A DNA stretch of 64,000 bases from contig JBFLKU010000011.1 of assembly GCA_040883315.1 (NCBI GenBank), positions 1 to 64,000 on the forward strand, in the 5' to 3' direction. The position numbers were made by a program, and so were the translations under genes. The notes beneath the pieces are model-generated. The model did no database searches. It saw only the letters and a program-made list of their open reading frames with translations, and was not told the origin of the DNA. Shown in pieces: positions 1-9,089 of the stretch. Origin of the DNA: JAFGUF01 sp040883315. GTDB lineage: Bacteria; Bacillota; Clostridia; Christensenellales; UMGS416. Positions within the stretch are counted from its first letter, which is position 1. Each line of letters opens with the position of its first letter.

Positions 1-43
1 CCGGTATATTATCTAAAAACGACTTCTTAAATACGTCCTGCAT
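1..43 (-). CDS. Partial 5' end of a gene, probably DUF4956-type membrane protein
   Basis: Only the first 14 codons are in the window (MQDVFKKSFLDNIP). The ATG at 43 has a perfect AGGAGG at 49-54, five bases upstream, so a real start is here. It is the third gene of the operon after the CotH and VTC genes. Clusters of VTC, CotH and DUF4956 proteins are common in Clostridia, and this N-terminus fits a DUF4956 protein, but identity is inferred mainly from context. The body lies outside the window. Confidence 0.55.
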   Translation of the reverse strand, partial: MQDVFKKSFLDNIP

Positions 44-92
44 ACTCGCCTCCTGTTTAACCTAAACATTATATTACAATCTTTTCTAAAAA

Positions 93-788
93 TCAATGAT
101 ACATTCTGCACAAAGCATATTTGGAAATAGCTGACCTCATGCCAATTGTATTACTTATTATATCTCTGATATGAGAAGGCAATATATTATCATATTTAAT
201 CTCTAAAATCAAAGTTCCTGGGTCTAATATGGGCACCGTAACCATTGTAGGTCTGAAGATATCCGTACTAAAATTGCCTGAGTGAAGATATTTGTCAAAT
301 GTCACTCTGATATTGCCGGCAGGGTAAATATATGCCTCGCGTATATAGTCAACTATTACTATCGGTTTCAATCTATTTACGATAATGTCGCCATATAGTT
401 CTTCGAATAGTGCGTTGCCGCCTGAAAGCAGGAATTCATACCTGCCTGCCAAAATATCCTCCACCTGATACTTGGATATTTTGCTGGATTCCTTGGCAGT
501 ATACATATCATACTTAGCTTTTTTTTCTAGCTTTATATTATCGCTTTTATAATTATATAGCCTAATACGCCATTTCTTACGGTTTTTTATTCCGTCCATC
601 TTTTCCCACATAGCTGTATTGTATATATCATCAAAATACAAAGAGCGTATATCATAGCTCCTGCTTTCAGGATCCGCGAAAGGATCTAGCGGCATCAAAG
701 GCTTCAGCCTGTCTCGCAGCACTAGATACTCTCCCATGGAAATATAGTATTTCAATTCATGTCTTATCTTCGGTTTTTTTGTCGCCAT
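93..788 (-). CDS. VTC-domain protein (polyphosphate polymerase family)
   Basis: The 231 aa match the VTC-domain fold of yeast Vtc4 and bacterial relatives, a tunnel-shaped enzyme that makes polyphosphate from NTP. Seen: an N-terminal RHELKYYI strand, a basic RKKWRIRLYNY stretch near residue 70, a KLEKKAKYDMYTAKES stretch near 87-102, and a late LEIKYD (about 196-201). These correspond to the Lys/Arg/Glu residues lining the family's tunnel. There is no membrane segment. The ATG at 788 follows a GAAAGG site by eight bases. It lies 18 bases after the CotH gene and 49 bases before the DUF4956-like gene, in one operon. The bacterial members' substrate is not settled; polymerase activity is inferred. 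Confidence 0.85.
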   Translation of the reverse strand: MATKKPKIRHELKYYISMGEYLVLRDRLKPLMPLDPFADPESRSYDIRSLYFDDIYNTAMWEKMDGIKNRKKWRIRLYNYKSDNIKLEKKAKYDMYTAKESSKISKYQVEDILAGRYEFLLSGGNALFEELYGDIIVNRLKPIVIVDYIREAYIYPAGNIRVTFDKYLHSGNFSTDIFRPTMVTVPILDPGTLILEIKYDNILPSHIRDIISNTIGMRSAISKYALCRMYH

Positions 789-806
789 TTTAAATACCTT
801 TCAATA

Positions 807-3800
807 TTATGAGAATAGCTGGCTCTCCCACTCAGGGCTTATATCGAAAAACGCAACCAGCTGACTTTGCATTACGGCTGGTCTTTGGTTTGCAAAGTTT
901 ATCAAGCGTTCCTTTTGTGTGGAAGACCACGATTCATAGCTCATTCCTCTAGAGGCAATAGCCTTGTACCAATCCGGGCTGCTTTCGCATACTTGGTCCC
1001 AATGTGCTCTGTCTTGCGGCATCTCCGGGTCCAGCAATTCATATATTTCATTTATTCTTTCTATAACACGGTCAGAATTGTAGGTTACGTTTATATGATA
1101 GGCAAACCTCTCAATAAACTGACGTTCGAAATCCTTATTTTCTAAAAGCCCCATTATAAGCCATGTTTCAAATCCATCGCCTGCACCATGACCCACGTCA
1201 TTTATGTAGCCTCTCAGGTTGTTCGTGTTTACATTGGCTGCCAGCGTATAGAAAAAGCCCCAGTCAACATCGTAGTAGAACCATTTCCACTTTGCTCCTT
1301 CGGTTCTTTCACGATAGCATTTTATATTACCTGTATCCTGATTACCTACATATATTTCGTTTATAACCATGTCCATGTAGCTTTCTATATCCACCCATGA
1401 TTTTACTTTTTCATATACTTGCGGATCAGATAAATCATGTGTTTTTACATATTCTCTTAGCTCCAGCCAGTTCTCGTTTGTTCCTGCTCTGGCATGCCTT
1501 GCAGATGTACCATTACCGTAAATTATATCTACATTATCCGGATCCATCCCGTATTTTTGCTCCAGATAATATTTGTTTATTTTTTGTCTGAAAAAATATA
1601 CTCCCCAGTATTCGCCGTTTAGATACACTACCGCAGGGTAATATGCTTGCACATCCAAGTCTGTGGTATCTGCCGCCAAAGAAGTCAGCAGCGAGTCTCT
1701 TATCATCGAGGAATACCATTCCGATGCTCCTGTTCGCAATACTACAGATTTGTATTCCTTATACGGAAGCGACGGGAATATGGGATAGTCTATAACAGAA
1801 GAGCCGTATTGGCTTCTTGCTACTAATGCGAATGATTTCTTAAGCTCTGCTCTGGAAAAGGCACCGAATATCCTCAATCCTATTCCTTGGCTTATCGCCT
1901 CCGAACCATCAATTTCATACATTTCCAAATAGGCAGGCACTTCCCAGTCTTGGTTAAAGTTCGCCCCCTCTATAGGCATATGTTTTTTGTCATAATTTGT
2001 GCCGTATGCATATATTCCTGCATGGTCAGAGAATAAATACATAGGATCAGAAGTGATGCTTACAACCGGCAGCTCATGTTCTATCCCTACAAAATATGTG
2101 GCAACCTTTACATTCGAAGCCAGCTTTCCGTCTTCATAAGCTCTAGCCTTCAAAACAGTAGTTTCGTATATTTGAAATGGTCCTTGGTATAGCTGTGAAT
2201 TTTCCGTAGGCTCTGTGCAGTCTATTGTGTAATAGACTTCTGCGCCTTCCGGCACATCAATAGCTATAACCGACCCTTCAACATACATTCCGCCCTGCTG
2301 ATGGAAAAGCGGGTCTGGCGTAAAGCCTGACCATCCTAGTCCGTTTGCTTCACCCGGTGTAGCATATGGCATATATTGAAATGTCATATCCTGTCCAGCC
2401 CTGCCGTAGGATACATCATATGGCATTGGTGCTAATACGCATGTATCCATAATATTTCCGTCTATATCAGAAAGTATTACAGGCTCGCCTTCGGAACTGA
2501 TAGAGAAATTGGTATGAAGTCCACTTCCTCCAGATTGCTCTCTGCCTGATGCGTATACTACAAGATATGCATCAGGACCTATAAAAAAATCTTCAGGAAA
2601 CCTCCACTGCTTAAGATTATTCGGGTCATCCGACAAAAAAAGATTTTCCAGCTCTATTCTCTCGCTAGTTGGATTATACAGCTCTATCCAGTCTGGCGTT
2701 TCACTAAAATTGTCTTCTAGCGTATTAGTGTTTCCAATCATTACCTCACTTATAATAAGACCGCTGGTGTTGTGTACAGAATATTCTTTTCTGAATACAT
2801 TGTACATATCTTCGGTATTTTCGTATCCCGGAGTAGGGTGAGAGGATATTTGAACATTTTCCAAAGACCCTTTCTTTCTCTGCATGGATTTGTCATCGCC
2901 CAAATTCTGTATTAGCCAATGGTCTATTATTTTGCCTTCTTTATTTGCAAGTATAATATTATCTTCTATAGAATTCAGTTTAAAATCTGTATGCATTTGT
3001 TGTGTGTCTTCGTCCAACTTGTCCTTGCCCGACAAGTACACTACCATAAGCTGCCCCGGCTCCAGCACTGTGTATGGGAATATCCATTTTCTTGGCTCTT
3101 GAACGCTATCAGACAGAGCATAGCCCGTCAGCACCATTTGCTGATCGCTGGTGTTTATTATCTCCACCCAGTCGCTGTAGTCGCCGTCGCAGTCTGCTAT
3201 GGTTATCAGATTTGATGCCATCACTTCATTTATCATTATAGGGCTGTCGTATGCTCTTCTGGTTTGCAGATATGTATCCCAGCCTACTTCGTCATTATAG
3301 AATCCGGGAGTATAGTATTCGTTCTGAGTCCAGTCATTCAAGATGGCTAGATTACGTGCATACGATACATTAGGCGGCAGATGATCTATAAATACTTTTT
3401 CTAGCAGATTTTGCTGACTATCAAATAAAAACAATGTCTCTCCCGATGATGAGAGCTTGAAATTTGCATGCATGCTGTCTTCCACTGCACCGCCTGATAA
3501 AAATACAACAGCAAACTGACCCGGCTCCAAAACAATGGATGGGAAAACATAAGCTGCTGGGTCTTCTGCCTTGTCTGTCAGCCCATAGCCATCTAGATTT
3601 ATTGATCTAGGAGTAGGGTTGAATATCTCCACCCAGTCATAGTATTCGCCGTCGCTGCTTGGATATGCACTTTTATTAGATGACATAACCTCTGAGATTA
3701 TTGGATAATCTACAGCAACATATTCACCATTTTCATTTGTTACGTGCTTTAAATCTTCATCAGCTGCTTTGTTTAGTAAAGGCTCCAAAATTAAATATGC

Positions 3801-3944
3801 AACAAAAAACAATACTATTAATATTACAATATCGATTAAAAAGTTTCTTTCTTTTCTATGTTGATTTCCGCCACCGAAGCTTTGAGCCATCCTAGTGTTG
3901 TACTCTTGCTCCTGCTGGCTTGTATATGAACGCTTTCTTGCCAT
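807..3944 (-). CDS. Membrane-anchored CotH-like protein with three lamin-tail domains
   Basis: A 1045 aa predicted surface protein. Order: basic cytoplasmic N-terminus (1-33), one hydrophobic anchor (about 34-55), three lamin-tail (LTD) domains at about 75-215, 232-375 and 395-535 (each with an 'IxEVM..N' opening and a 'DWVEI.N' or 'DWIELYN' core), a chitobiase/hexosaminidase C-terminal-like domain (about 550-620, 'VYYTIDCTEPTENS'), then a CotH domain (about 630-1000) with 'YYDVDWGF'. CotH proteins are atypical protein kinases in spore coats; here the domain faces outward on an anchor. The ATG has GCGAGGTG six bases upstream. It is the first gene of the operon with the VTC and DUF4956-like genes. 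The cellulosome-like LTD/CotH combination suggests a wall or surface role; the substrate is unknown. Confidence 0.88.
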   Translation of the reverse strand: MARKRSYTSQQEQEYNTRMAQSFGGGNQHRKERNFLIDIVILIVLFFVAYLILEPLLNKAADEDLKHVTNENGEYVAVDYPIISEVMSSNKSAYPSSDGEYYDWVEIFNPTPRSINLDGYGLTDKAEDPAAYVFPSIVLEPGQFAVVFLSGGAVEDSMHANFKLSSSGETLFLFDSQQNLLEKVFIDHLPPNVSYARNLAILNDWTQNEYYTPGFYNDEVGWDTYLQTRRAYDSPIMINEVMASNLITIADCDGDYSDWVEIINTSDQQMVLTGYALSDSVQEPRKWIFPYTVLEPGQLMVVYLSGKDKLDEDTQQMHTDFKLNSIEDNIILANKEGKIIDHWLIQNLGDDKSMQRKKGSLENVQISSHPTPGYENTEDMYNVFRKEYSVHNTSGLIISEVMIGNTNTLEDNFSETPDWIELYNPTSERIELENLFLSDDPNNLKQWRFPEDFFIGPDAYLVVYASGREQSGGSGLHTNFSISSEGEPVILSDIDGNIMDTCVLAPMPYDVSYGRAGQDMTFQYMPYATPGEANGLGWSGFTPDPLFHQQGGMYVEGSVIAIDVPEGAEVYYTIDCTEPTENSQLYQGPFQIYETTVLKARAYEDGKLASNVKVATYFVGIEHELPVVSITSDPMYLFSDHAGIYAYGTNYDKKHMPIEGANFNQDWEVPAYLEMYEIDGSEAISQGIGLRIFGAFSRAELKKSFALVARSQYGSSVIDYPIFPSLPYKEYKSVVLRTGASEWYSSMIRDSLLTSLAADTTDLDVQAYYPAVVYLNGEYWGVYFFRQKINKYYLEQKYGMDPDNVDIIYGNGTSARHARAGTNENWLELREYVKTHDLSDPQVYEKVKSWVDIESYMDMVINEIYVGNQDTGNIKCYRERTEGAKWKWFYYDVDWGFFYTLAANVNTNNLRGYINDVGHGAGDGFETWLIMGLLENKDFERQFIERFAYHINVTYNSDRVIERINEIYELLDPEMPQDRAHWDQVCESSPDWYKAIASRGMSYESWSSTQKERLINFANQRPAVMQSQLVAFFDISPEWESQLFS

Positions 3945-4015
3945 GTATTCACCTCGCTAGAACATTATAATTATTACAATTATATTTCGTTTTTTTAACT
4001 TGTTCGTTACGTATT

Positions 4016-4043
4016 ATTATAAAGATTTTTCTATACTTGTCAA
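4016..4043 (-). promoter_or_regulatory. Sigma-A-type promoter of the CotH-VTC-DUF4956 operon
   Basis: A perfect TTGACA (4043-4038) is separated by 16 bases from a perfect TATAAT (4021-4016), about 70 bases upstream of the CotH start. No other strong promoter is visible in this gap. Confidence 0.75.
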
Positions 4044-4123
4044 TTGTATAGGCACTTTTCGAGCATTATTTAAAATATTGACACATTTATTGTAGCGTAA
4101 ATGCAGTTTTTGCACATTTACAG

Positions 4124-4160
4124 TAAAAAGCTGCCTTATATAAAACATAAAGACAGCTTA
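4124..4160 (-). terminator. Intrinsic terminator after pfkA
   Basis: On the minus strand AAGCTGTCTT pairs with AAGGCAGCTT and is followed by TTT, 21 bases beyond the pfkA stop. It closes the mtrB-pfkA unit before the CotH promoter. Confidence 0.75.
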
Positions 4161-4180
4161 AAAGTATACTATATTATGCT

Positions 4181-5227
4181 TTATCTAGATGTAAGCAATG
4201 AGTTTACATGAGACAATAAAATATCATCAAACTCTTTAACTATCGATAATGCCTCATCAGTATCCATATGAATAATTTTGTTTTCCCTAATGCCTACAAC
4301 TCTGTTTGTCTCTCCTGCCTCCAGCAGTTCCACCGCCTTGATAGCACTCTCCGTTGCCAGTCGTCTGTCTTGAACTGTAGGTGAACCGCCTCTTTGCAGA
4401 TATCCCAAAACCGTTTCTCTCACCTCTGTTACTATCAGTTCCGGACTCTCTTCAGTATCCATCAGCATTTTGTTGTGCTCGTCAATTTTTGCTTCCAGTA
4501 ATTTGCGCAGATTGTATGCTCTGTCGTTATTGTCTTTGCCTACGCCCTCTGCAATTATTATGATCGCATAATGTTTTCCGCTATACCATGTTTCCTTAAC
4601 ATGTCTGAATACTTCATCTATATTATACTTAGATTTGAATTCGCCTTGCTTTTCTGGAACTAGAACATAGTCTGCACCAGATGCCATTCCAGCCAAAAGA
4701 GCTAAATCACCGCAGTTGCGCCCCATTACCTCAACTATACCGATTCTGTTATGAGATCTCATTGTGTCTCTTATTTTCATAACATTTTCAACTATGTTGT
4801 TGCATGCTGTGTCAAAACCTATAGTATAGTCTGTGTATGCCAAATCGTTATCTATAGTTCCGGGAATGCCTATTGTTGCAATTCCTAGATTAGATAGTTT
4901 TTCAGCTCCTCTGAAAGACCCGTCGCCTCCGCATACTATAAGACCGTCTATTTTGTTTTCTTTCAATGTTTTAACTGCATGCTTTCTGCCTTGCAATGTT
5001 CTCATTTCTTTGCATCTAGATGTTCTGATTCTAGTGCCGCCCATGTTTAGCATGCTCTCTGCAGCGTCTTGGGTAAGCGGTATAATGTCGTTTGTCATAA
5101 GCCCTTGATATCCATGGCGTATAGCAACTATTTCTATTCCTTTAGAATATGCTGCTCTTGCTGCTGCCCATACCGCTGTGTTCATGCCTGGTGAATCTCC
5201 ACCGCTTGTAAGAATACCGATTTTCAT
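4181..5227 (-). CDS. pfkA: ATP-dependent 6-phosphofructokinase
   Basis: A 348 aa enzyme phosphorylating fructose 6-phosphate in glycolysis. Seen: N-terminal nucleotide loop 'ILTSGGDSPGMN', 'GGDGS' near residue 100, and 'PGTIDND' with the catalytic Asp near 127. The Gly residues in GGDGS and PGT are those of ATP-using enzymes; pyrophosphate-dependent enzymes carry Asp and Lys there. 'MGRNCGDLAL' and the C-terminal 'GYLQRGGSPTVQDR' sugar-binding motif are present. Slightly longer than the usual 320 aa. AGAGGG lies seven bases before the ATG. It follows mtrB by 46 bases and is probably cotranscribed with it. Confidence 0.95.
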   Translation of the reverse strand: MKIGILTSGGDSPGMNTAVWAAARAAYSKGIEIVAIRHGYQGLMTNDIIPLTQDAAESMLNMGGTRIRTSRCKEMRTLQGRKHAVKTLKENKIDGLIVCGGDGSFRGAEKLSNLGIATIGIPGTIDNDLAYTDYTIGFDTACNNIVENVMKIRDTMRSHNRIGIVEVMGRNCGDLALLAGMASGADYVLVPEKQGEFKSKYNIDEVFRHVKETWYSGKHYAIIIIAEGVGKDNNDRAYNLRKLLEAKIDEHNKMLMDTEESPELIVTEVRETVLGYLQRGGSPTVQDRRLATESAIKAVELLEAGETNRVVGIRENKIIHMDTDEALSIVKEFDDILLSHVNSLLTSR

Positions 5228-5273
5228 ATGTTTCCCTCTTAAAATTTTTTTGTGCCCTGCACCAAATTTTTAT

Positions 5274-5504
5274 CTACTCATCATCAGATTCTACTGTGCC
5301 GTACTCTGTCATGATGGTTGATGATCCATTAATCTTTATTGCAGATGTATCCTGAGTAAATTGGCAAATCATCACTTCGCCTTTATTCAGCTTTTCAGTG
5401 TGATGGAACTTAGTGTCTTTTCCCCGTGTCATTCCGATCACTTTTACTCCATCCTTTTTAGCCTTAACAACAATGTATTGACCTGCTACTACGTTGTCTT
5501 CCAT
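5274..5504 (-). CDS. mtrB: Tryptophan RNA-binding attenuation protein TRAP
   Basis: The 76 aa align along their length with B. subtilis TRAP, the 11-subunit ring that binds tryptophan and then (G/U)AG-repeat RNA. Conserved: the 'VIGMTRGKDTKFHHTEKL' core, tryptophan-contact Thr26, Thr31, Gln48, Thr50 and Ser54 (equivalent to B. subtilis 25, 30, 47, 49, 53), and RNA-binding Lys38 and Lys57. The third RNA-contact residue, Arg58 in B. subtilis, is Asn59 here. An AAAGG site precedes the ATG. It lies between dnaE and pfkA, not beside a folE-type gene, and there is no trp gene in the window, so its target cannot be assigned. Identification is firm; the strength of RNA binding is uncertain. Confidence 0.92.
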   Translation of the reverse strand: MEDNVVAGQYIVVKAKKDGVKVIGMTRGKDTKFHHTEKLNKGEVMICQFTQDTSAIKINGSSTIMTEYGTVESDDE

Positions 5505-5579
5505 GATTGTACCTTTCTTCCCAGCATGCTCTATGCTTCATCTATATTCAGTAATTTTTTTACTTAATTAGCCTTCGTA

Positions 5580-5590
5580 ATTATATCATA
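5580..5590 (-). promoter_or_regulatory. Extended -10 promoter for mtrB-pfkA
   Basis: TATG-A-TATAAT on the minus strand matches the extended -10 form of Bacillota. There is no good -35. It would give a leader of roughly 70 nt before mtrB; that leader has only two or three (G/U)AG triplets, too few for a classical TRAP site. Confidence 0.55.
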
Positions 5591-5617
5591 CTTTTTATTA
5601 AAGTTCTATTGGTTTTC

Positions 5618-8600
5618 CTAATTTCCACTGGCTTTTTGTGCCACTACATTGGCATCACCCAGCAGTTTTTTTAGCTTGGATAGCACCAAATCATCTATTG
5701 TAATCCATAAATCTTTGCTGAACTGATATTTTTTCTCCTGTGCCTCATCATATATGTACACCGGGCTTTTGCCTTCGCTGGTTTTTAATATATCCTTTAT
5801 CTTGTCGATGGTGTCTTCTGTCATATCCTTCTCTAGCTTAAGATATAGTTTTTCAGCGGGCTTAAAAGAAGTTAGCGGCATAATTTTCTCAGATATTATC
5901 TTTGCGTCTTCTCCCTCTCTGCTGGTCACTCTTCCCTTCACATCCACAATTGTATCCACTACTAGAAATTCATTGTAGAGCTTCATTTGCCTAGGAAATA
6001 CTATCACTTCCATCTCACCAAACAAATCTTCCAGTGTCAAAAAGCACATCATGTCGTTGCTTCTGGTTGATTTCGTCTGCTTGGCTGAGATTATACCCAT
6101 AATCTCCACTTCCTGCCCATCTACCACTTCATCTGTGCTGTCCTGCACAAACATTGTAGAGTTCACATCATAATTAGAAAGCTGCTCACTATACTGAGAC
6201 AGCGGATGACCGCTGATATATACCCCCGTCATTTCCTTTTCCAGCTTCAGTTTTAGGCGCATGTCCATCTCATCCTTCACTGGAATCTCCGGCTTTGGCA
6301 GGTCTTCATCCTGCACAAAATCAAACAAGGATATTTGATCCTTATGGTTGCTCCTTTTCAGCTTCTGTACGCTGTCTACAAATGGCTCGTATACTAGTCG
6401 GAGCTGAGAGCGATATACATTGAAGCTGTCGAATGCTCCTGCTAATATCAAGCTCTCTATCATCTTCTTGTTAATAAAGGCTGCACATCTTTCACAAAAA
6501 TCAAAGAAATCTGCAAATTTTCCTTTTTGCTCTCTCTCTTCTTTAATCTTTTCTACTACACCAGTACCCACATTTTTAACAGCAGCCATTCCGAATCTTA
6601 TGTTGCCGTCATCTACAGTAAATTTTACTCCTGATTTGTTTACATCAGGCGGCAGCACCTCTATATTGTGCTTCCTGCAATAGTGGATATATTCAGCCAC
6701 CTTATTCGAAGACCCCATCACAGAGTTCATTGTAGCTGCCATAAACTCCACAGGATAGTAAACCTTCAGCCAAGCCGTTCTATACGCAACCATTGCATAG
6801 CACGCAGCGTGCGGCTTATTGAAGGCATAGTTTGCAAACTTTATCATTCGGTCGTATATTAAATTTGCACTTTTTTTGTCCACGCCGTTTCTTACAGCAC
6901 CGGGGATTATCACATTGCCATTCTCTACCAGCCCGTTTACGAAGATCTCTCGCTCTTTTTCCATGAACTCATGTTTCTTTTTTGCCATTCCGCGGCGAAC
7001 CAAATCAGACCTGCCAAGAGAATACCCCGCCACGTCGCGTACTATCTGCATTACCTGCTCTTGGTATACCATGCAGCCGTAGGTAACATCCAGTGATTTT
7101 TCTAGAATAGGATGATCATATTTTGCAGTTGCAGGGTCTCTTTTGCCCGCCACATACTGCGGAATATAGTCCATAGGGCCGGGACGATAAAGCGAAACCG
7201 CTGCGATTATTTCTTCGAAATTATCCGGCTTCAGCTGGCTAAGGAAATTTCTCATTCCTGCACTTTCCAGTTGGAACACACCTTCTGTTTCTGCCCTTGA
7301 AATCAGCTCGTATACTTTCGGGTCGTCAAAATCTGTGGTGTGGATATCTATATACTTGCCGGATGTTTCCATTGCCAGCTCTGCAGCATCATGTATCACA
7401 GTCAGGGTTCTTAGCCCTAAAAAGTCCATCTTCAAAAGTCCTAGTTCTTCTATTGTTGTCATAGGGAACTGGGTAGTTATTATATCCCCGTTTCTATTCA
7501 ATGGAACATAATTCGTAACAGGCTCTTTTGTGATAACTACACCTGCTGCATGGGTAGACGCATGCCTCGGAAGCCCTTCCAGCTTTCTGGCTACATCAAC
7601 AAGGTTTGCAACCTCTTCATCTATATCGCAGGCTTCCTGCAATTCAGGATTTGTTTTTAATGCCTTGTCTATGGTTATCTTCAGCTCCATAGGTATCATC
7701 TTTGCTATTTTGTCTACTTCGGCGTAGCTCATGCCTAGCGCTCTGCCCACGTCGCGAATAGCTGCACGTGCTGCCATAGTACCAAATGTTATTATCTGCA
7801 CAACATGGTCATAGCCATATTTTCTGTTTACATATTCTATCACCTCATGCCGTCTTTCATAGCAAAAGTCAATATCGAAGTCCGGCATGGATATTCTTTC
7901 AGGGTTCAAAAATCTTTCGAAGAACAAATCATATTTAATAGGATCTACTTCTGTTATGTTTAGGCAGTAGGATGCCAAAGAGCCTGCTCCAGAGCCTCTG
8001 CAACCCACTTCTATTCCATTATCAAGAGCGTATTTAACGAAATCCCATACAATAAGAAAATAATCTGTGAATCCCATAGAGCCTATTACATCAAGCTCAT
8101 AATTCAGCCTCTCCTCCAGCTCTTGGCTGGTTTCTCCGTATCTTCTGATTAATCCCTTCATGCACAAATCATAAAGGTACTTATCGTGGTTATCTGTATA
8201 CTCTGCAGGAACCTCAAATTCCGGTAAATAAGTAGTTGAAAAATCGAATGACACATCGCACATTTCTGCGATTTTGCTGGTAACATCCACCGCATCCTCA
8301 CACCACGCAAAGACTTCTCTCATCTCAGCTTCAGATTTCAGATAAAATTCTTCACCTTCAAATCTCATTCTGTTAGGGTCGTCTACATGGGTCTGTGTCT
8401 GCACGCACAAAAGCACATCGTGCACCTTTGCGTCTTCTTTGCGTGTGTAGTGAATGTCATTTGTGGCTACAAGAGGTATATTTGTTTCTTCGGCCAGCTT
8501 CTTTATCTCTATGTTTACTTGCTTTTGTTCCAGTATACCGTGGTCCTGCACCTCTAGATAAAATCCATCATCTCCAAACATATCCTTTAGTCTGAGAGCC

Positions 8601-9070
8601 AGTTTCCTCGCACTGTCGTACATTCCGTCTCGCAAAAATCTAGGGATATCCCCCGCCAGACATGCGGACAGGCAAATTAACCCTTCAGAATATTTCTGGA
8701 GGGTGTCGTAGTCGATCCTTGGCTTATAATAAAATCCATCTGTAAAGCCCAAAGAAACCAGTTTTATTAAGTTTTGATATCCTTGATTATTTTTGCACAG
8801 CAAAACAAGGTGTGATGCTTCCCTGTCCTTTGATGCCTCTCTTTCATGCATGGAGTTTTTGGCCATATATACTTCGCAGCCAATAATCGGCTTTATGCCC
8901 TGCTTTTTGGCCTCTTTGTAAAAATCCACAACTCCATACATTACTCCATGGTCTGTTATCGCTATCGAATCCATCCCCAGCTCTTTGGTTCTGGCGATTA
9001 ATGAATTAATAGTAGACGCACCATCAAGAAGCGAATATTCGCTATGCACATGAAGATGAGTAAATCCCAT
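5618..9070 (-). CDS. dnaE: DNA polymerase III alpha subunit, DnaE type
   Basis: An 1150 aa replicative polymerase subunit. Order: N-terminal PHP domain ('HLHVHSEYSLLDG', 'AITDHGVMYG'), family C polymerase core with the catalytic 'PDFDIDF' at about 395-401, 'GCRGSGAGSLASY' just before it, the beta-binding/HhH region, and a C-terminal OB fold ('VEIMGIISAKQTKSTRSNDMM' begins near 995). Length is normal and no intein is seen. DnaE works beside PolC in Bacillota, mainly extending primers; a PolC gene is not in the window. The ATG has only a distant AGAGG (about 16 bases), so translation may depend on coupling with crh 19 bases upstream. Confidence 0.97.
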   Translation of the reverse strand: MGFTHLHVHSEYSLLDGASTINSLIARTKELGMDSIAITDHGVMYGVVDFYKEAKKQGIKPIIGCEVYMAKNSMHEREASKDREASHLVLLCKNNQGYQNLIKLVSLGFTDGFYYKPRIDYDTLQKYSEGLICLSACLAGDIPRFLRDGMYDSARKLALRLKDMFGDDGFYLEVQDHGILEQKQVNIEIKKLAEETNIPLVATNDIHYTRKEDAKVHDVLLCVQTQTHVDDPNRMRFEGEEFYLKSEAEMREVFAWCEDAVDVTSKIAEMCDVSFDFSTTYLPEFEVPAEYTDNHDKYLYDLCMKGLIRRYGETSQELEERLNYELDVIGSMGFTDYFLIVWDFVKYALDNGIEVGCRGSGAGSLASYCLNITEVDPIKYDLFFERFLNPERISMPDFDIDFCYERRHEVIEYVNRKYGYDHVVQIITFGTMAARAAIRDVGRALGMSYAEVDKIAKMIPMELKITIDKALKTNPELQEACDIDEEVANLVDVARKLEGLPRHASTHAAGVVITKEPVTNYVPLNRNGDIITTQFPMTTIEELGLLKMDFLGLRTLTVIHDAAELAMETSGKYIDIHTTDFDDPKVYELISRAETEGVFQLESAGMRNFLSQLKPDNFEEIIAAVSLYRPGPMDYIPQYVAGKRDPATAKYDHPILEKSLDVTYGCMVYQEQVMQIVRDVAGYSLGRSDLVRRGMAKKKHEFMEKEREIFVNGLVENGNVIIPGAVRNGVDKKSANLIYDRMIKFANYAFNKPHAACYAMVAYRTAWLKVYYPVEFMAATMNSVMGSSNKVAEYIHYCRKHNIEVLPPDVNKSGVKFTVDDGNIRFGMAAVKNVGTGVVEKIKEEREQKGKFADFFDFCERCAAFINKKMIESLILAGAFDSFNVYRSQLRLVYEPFVDSVQKLKRSNHKDQISLFDFVQDEDLPKPEIPVKDEMDMRLKLKLEKEMTGVYISGHPLSQYSEQLSNYDVNSTMFVQDSTDEVVDGQEVEIMGIISAKQTKSTRSNDMMCFLTLEDLFGEMEVIVFPRQMKLYNEFLVVDTIVDVKGRVTSREGEDAKIISEKIMPLTSFKPAEKLYLKLEKDMTEDTIDKIKDILKTSEGKSPVYIYDEAQEKKYQFSKDLWITIDDLVLSKLKKLLGDANVVAQKASGN

Positions 9071-9089
9071 AATTTATTTTAATTTTCCT

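Noticed and set aside
5505..5580. TRAP binding site in the mtrB leader
   Set aside because: Only two or three (G/U)AG triplets are present, not the 7-11 regularly spaced repeats needed.
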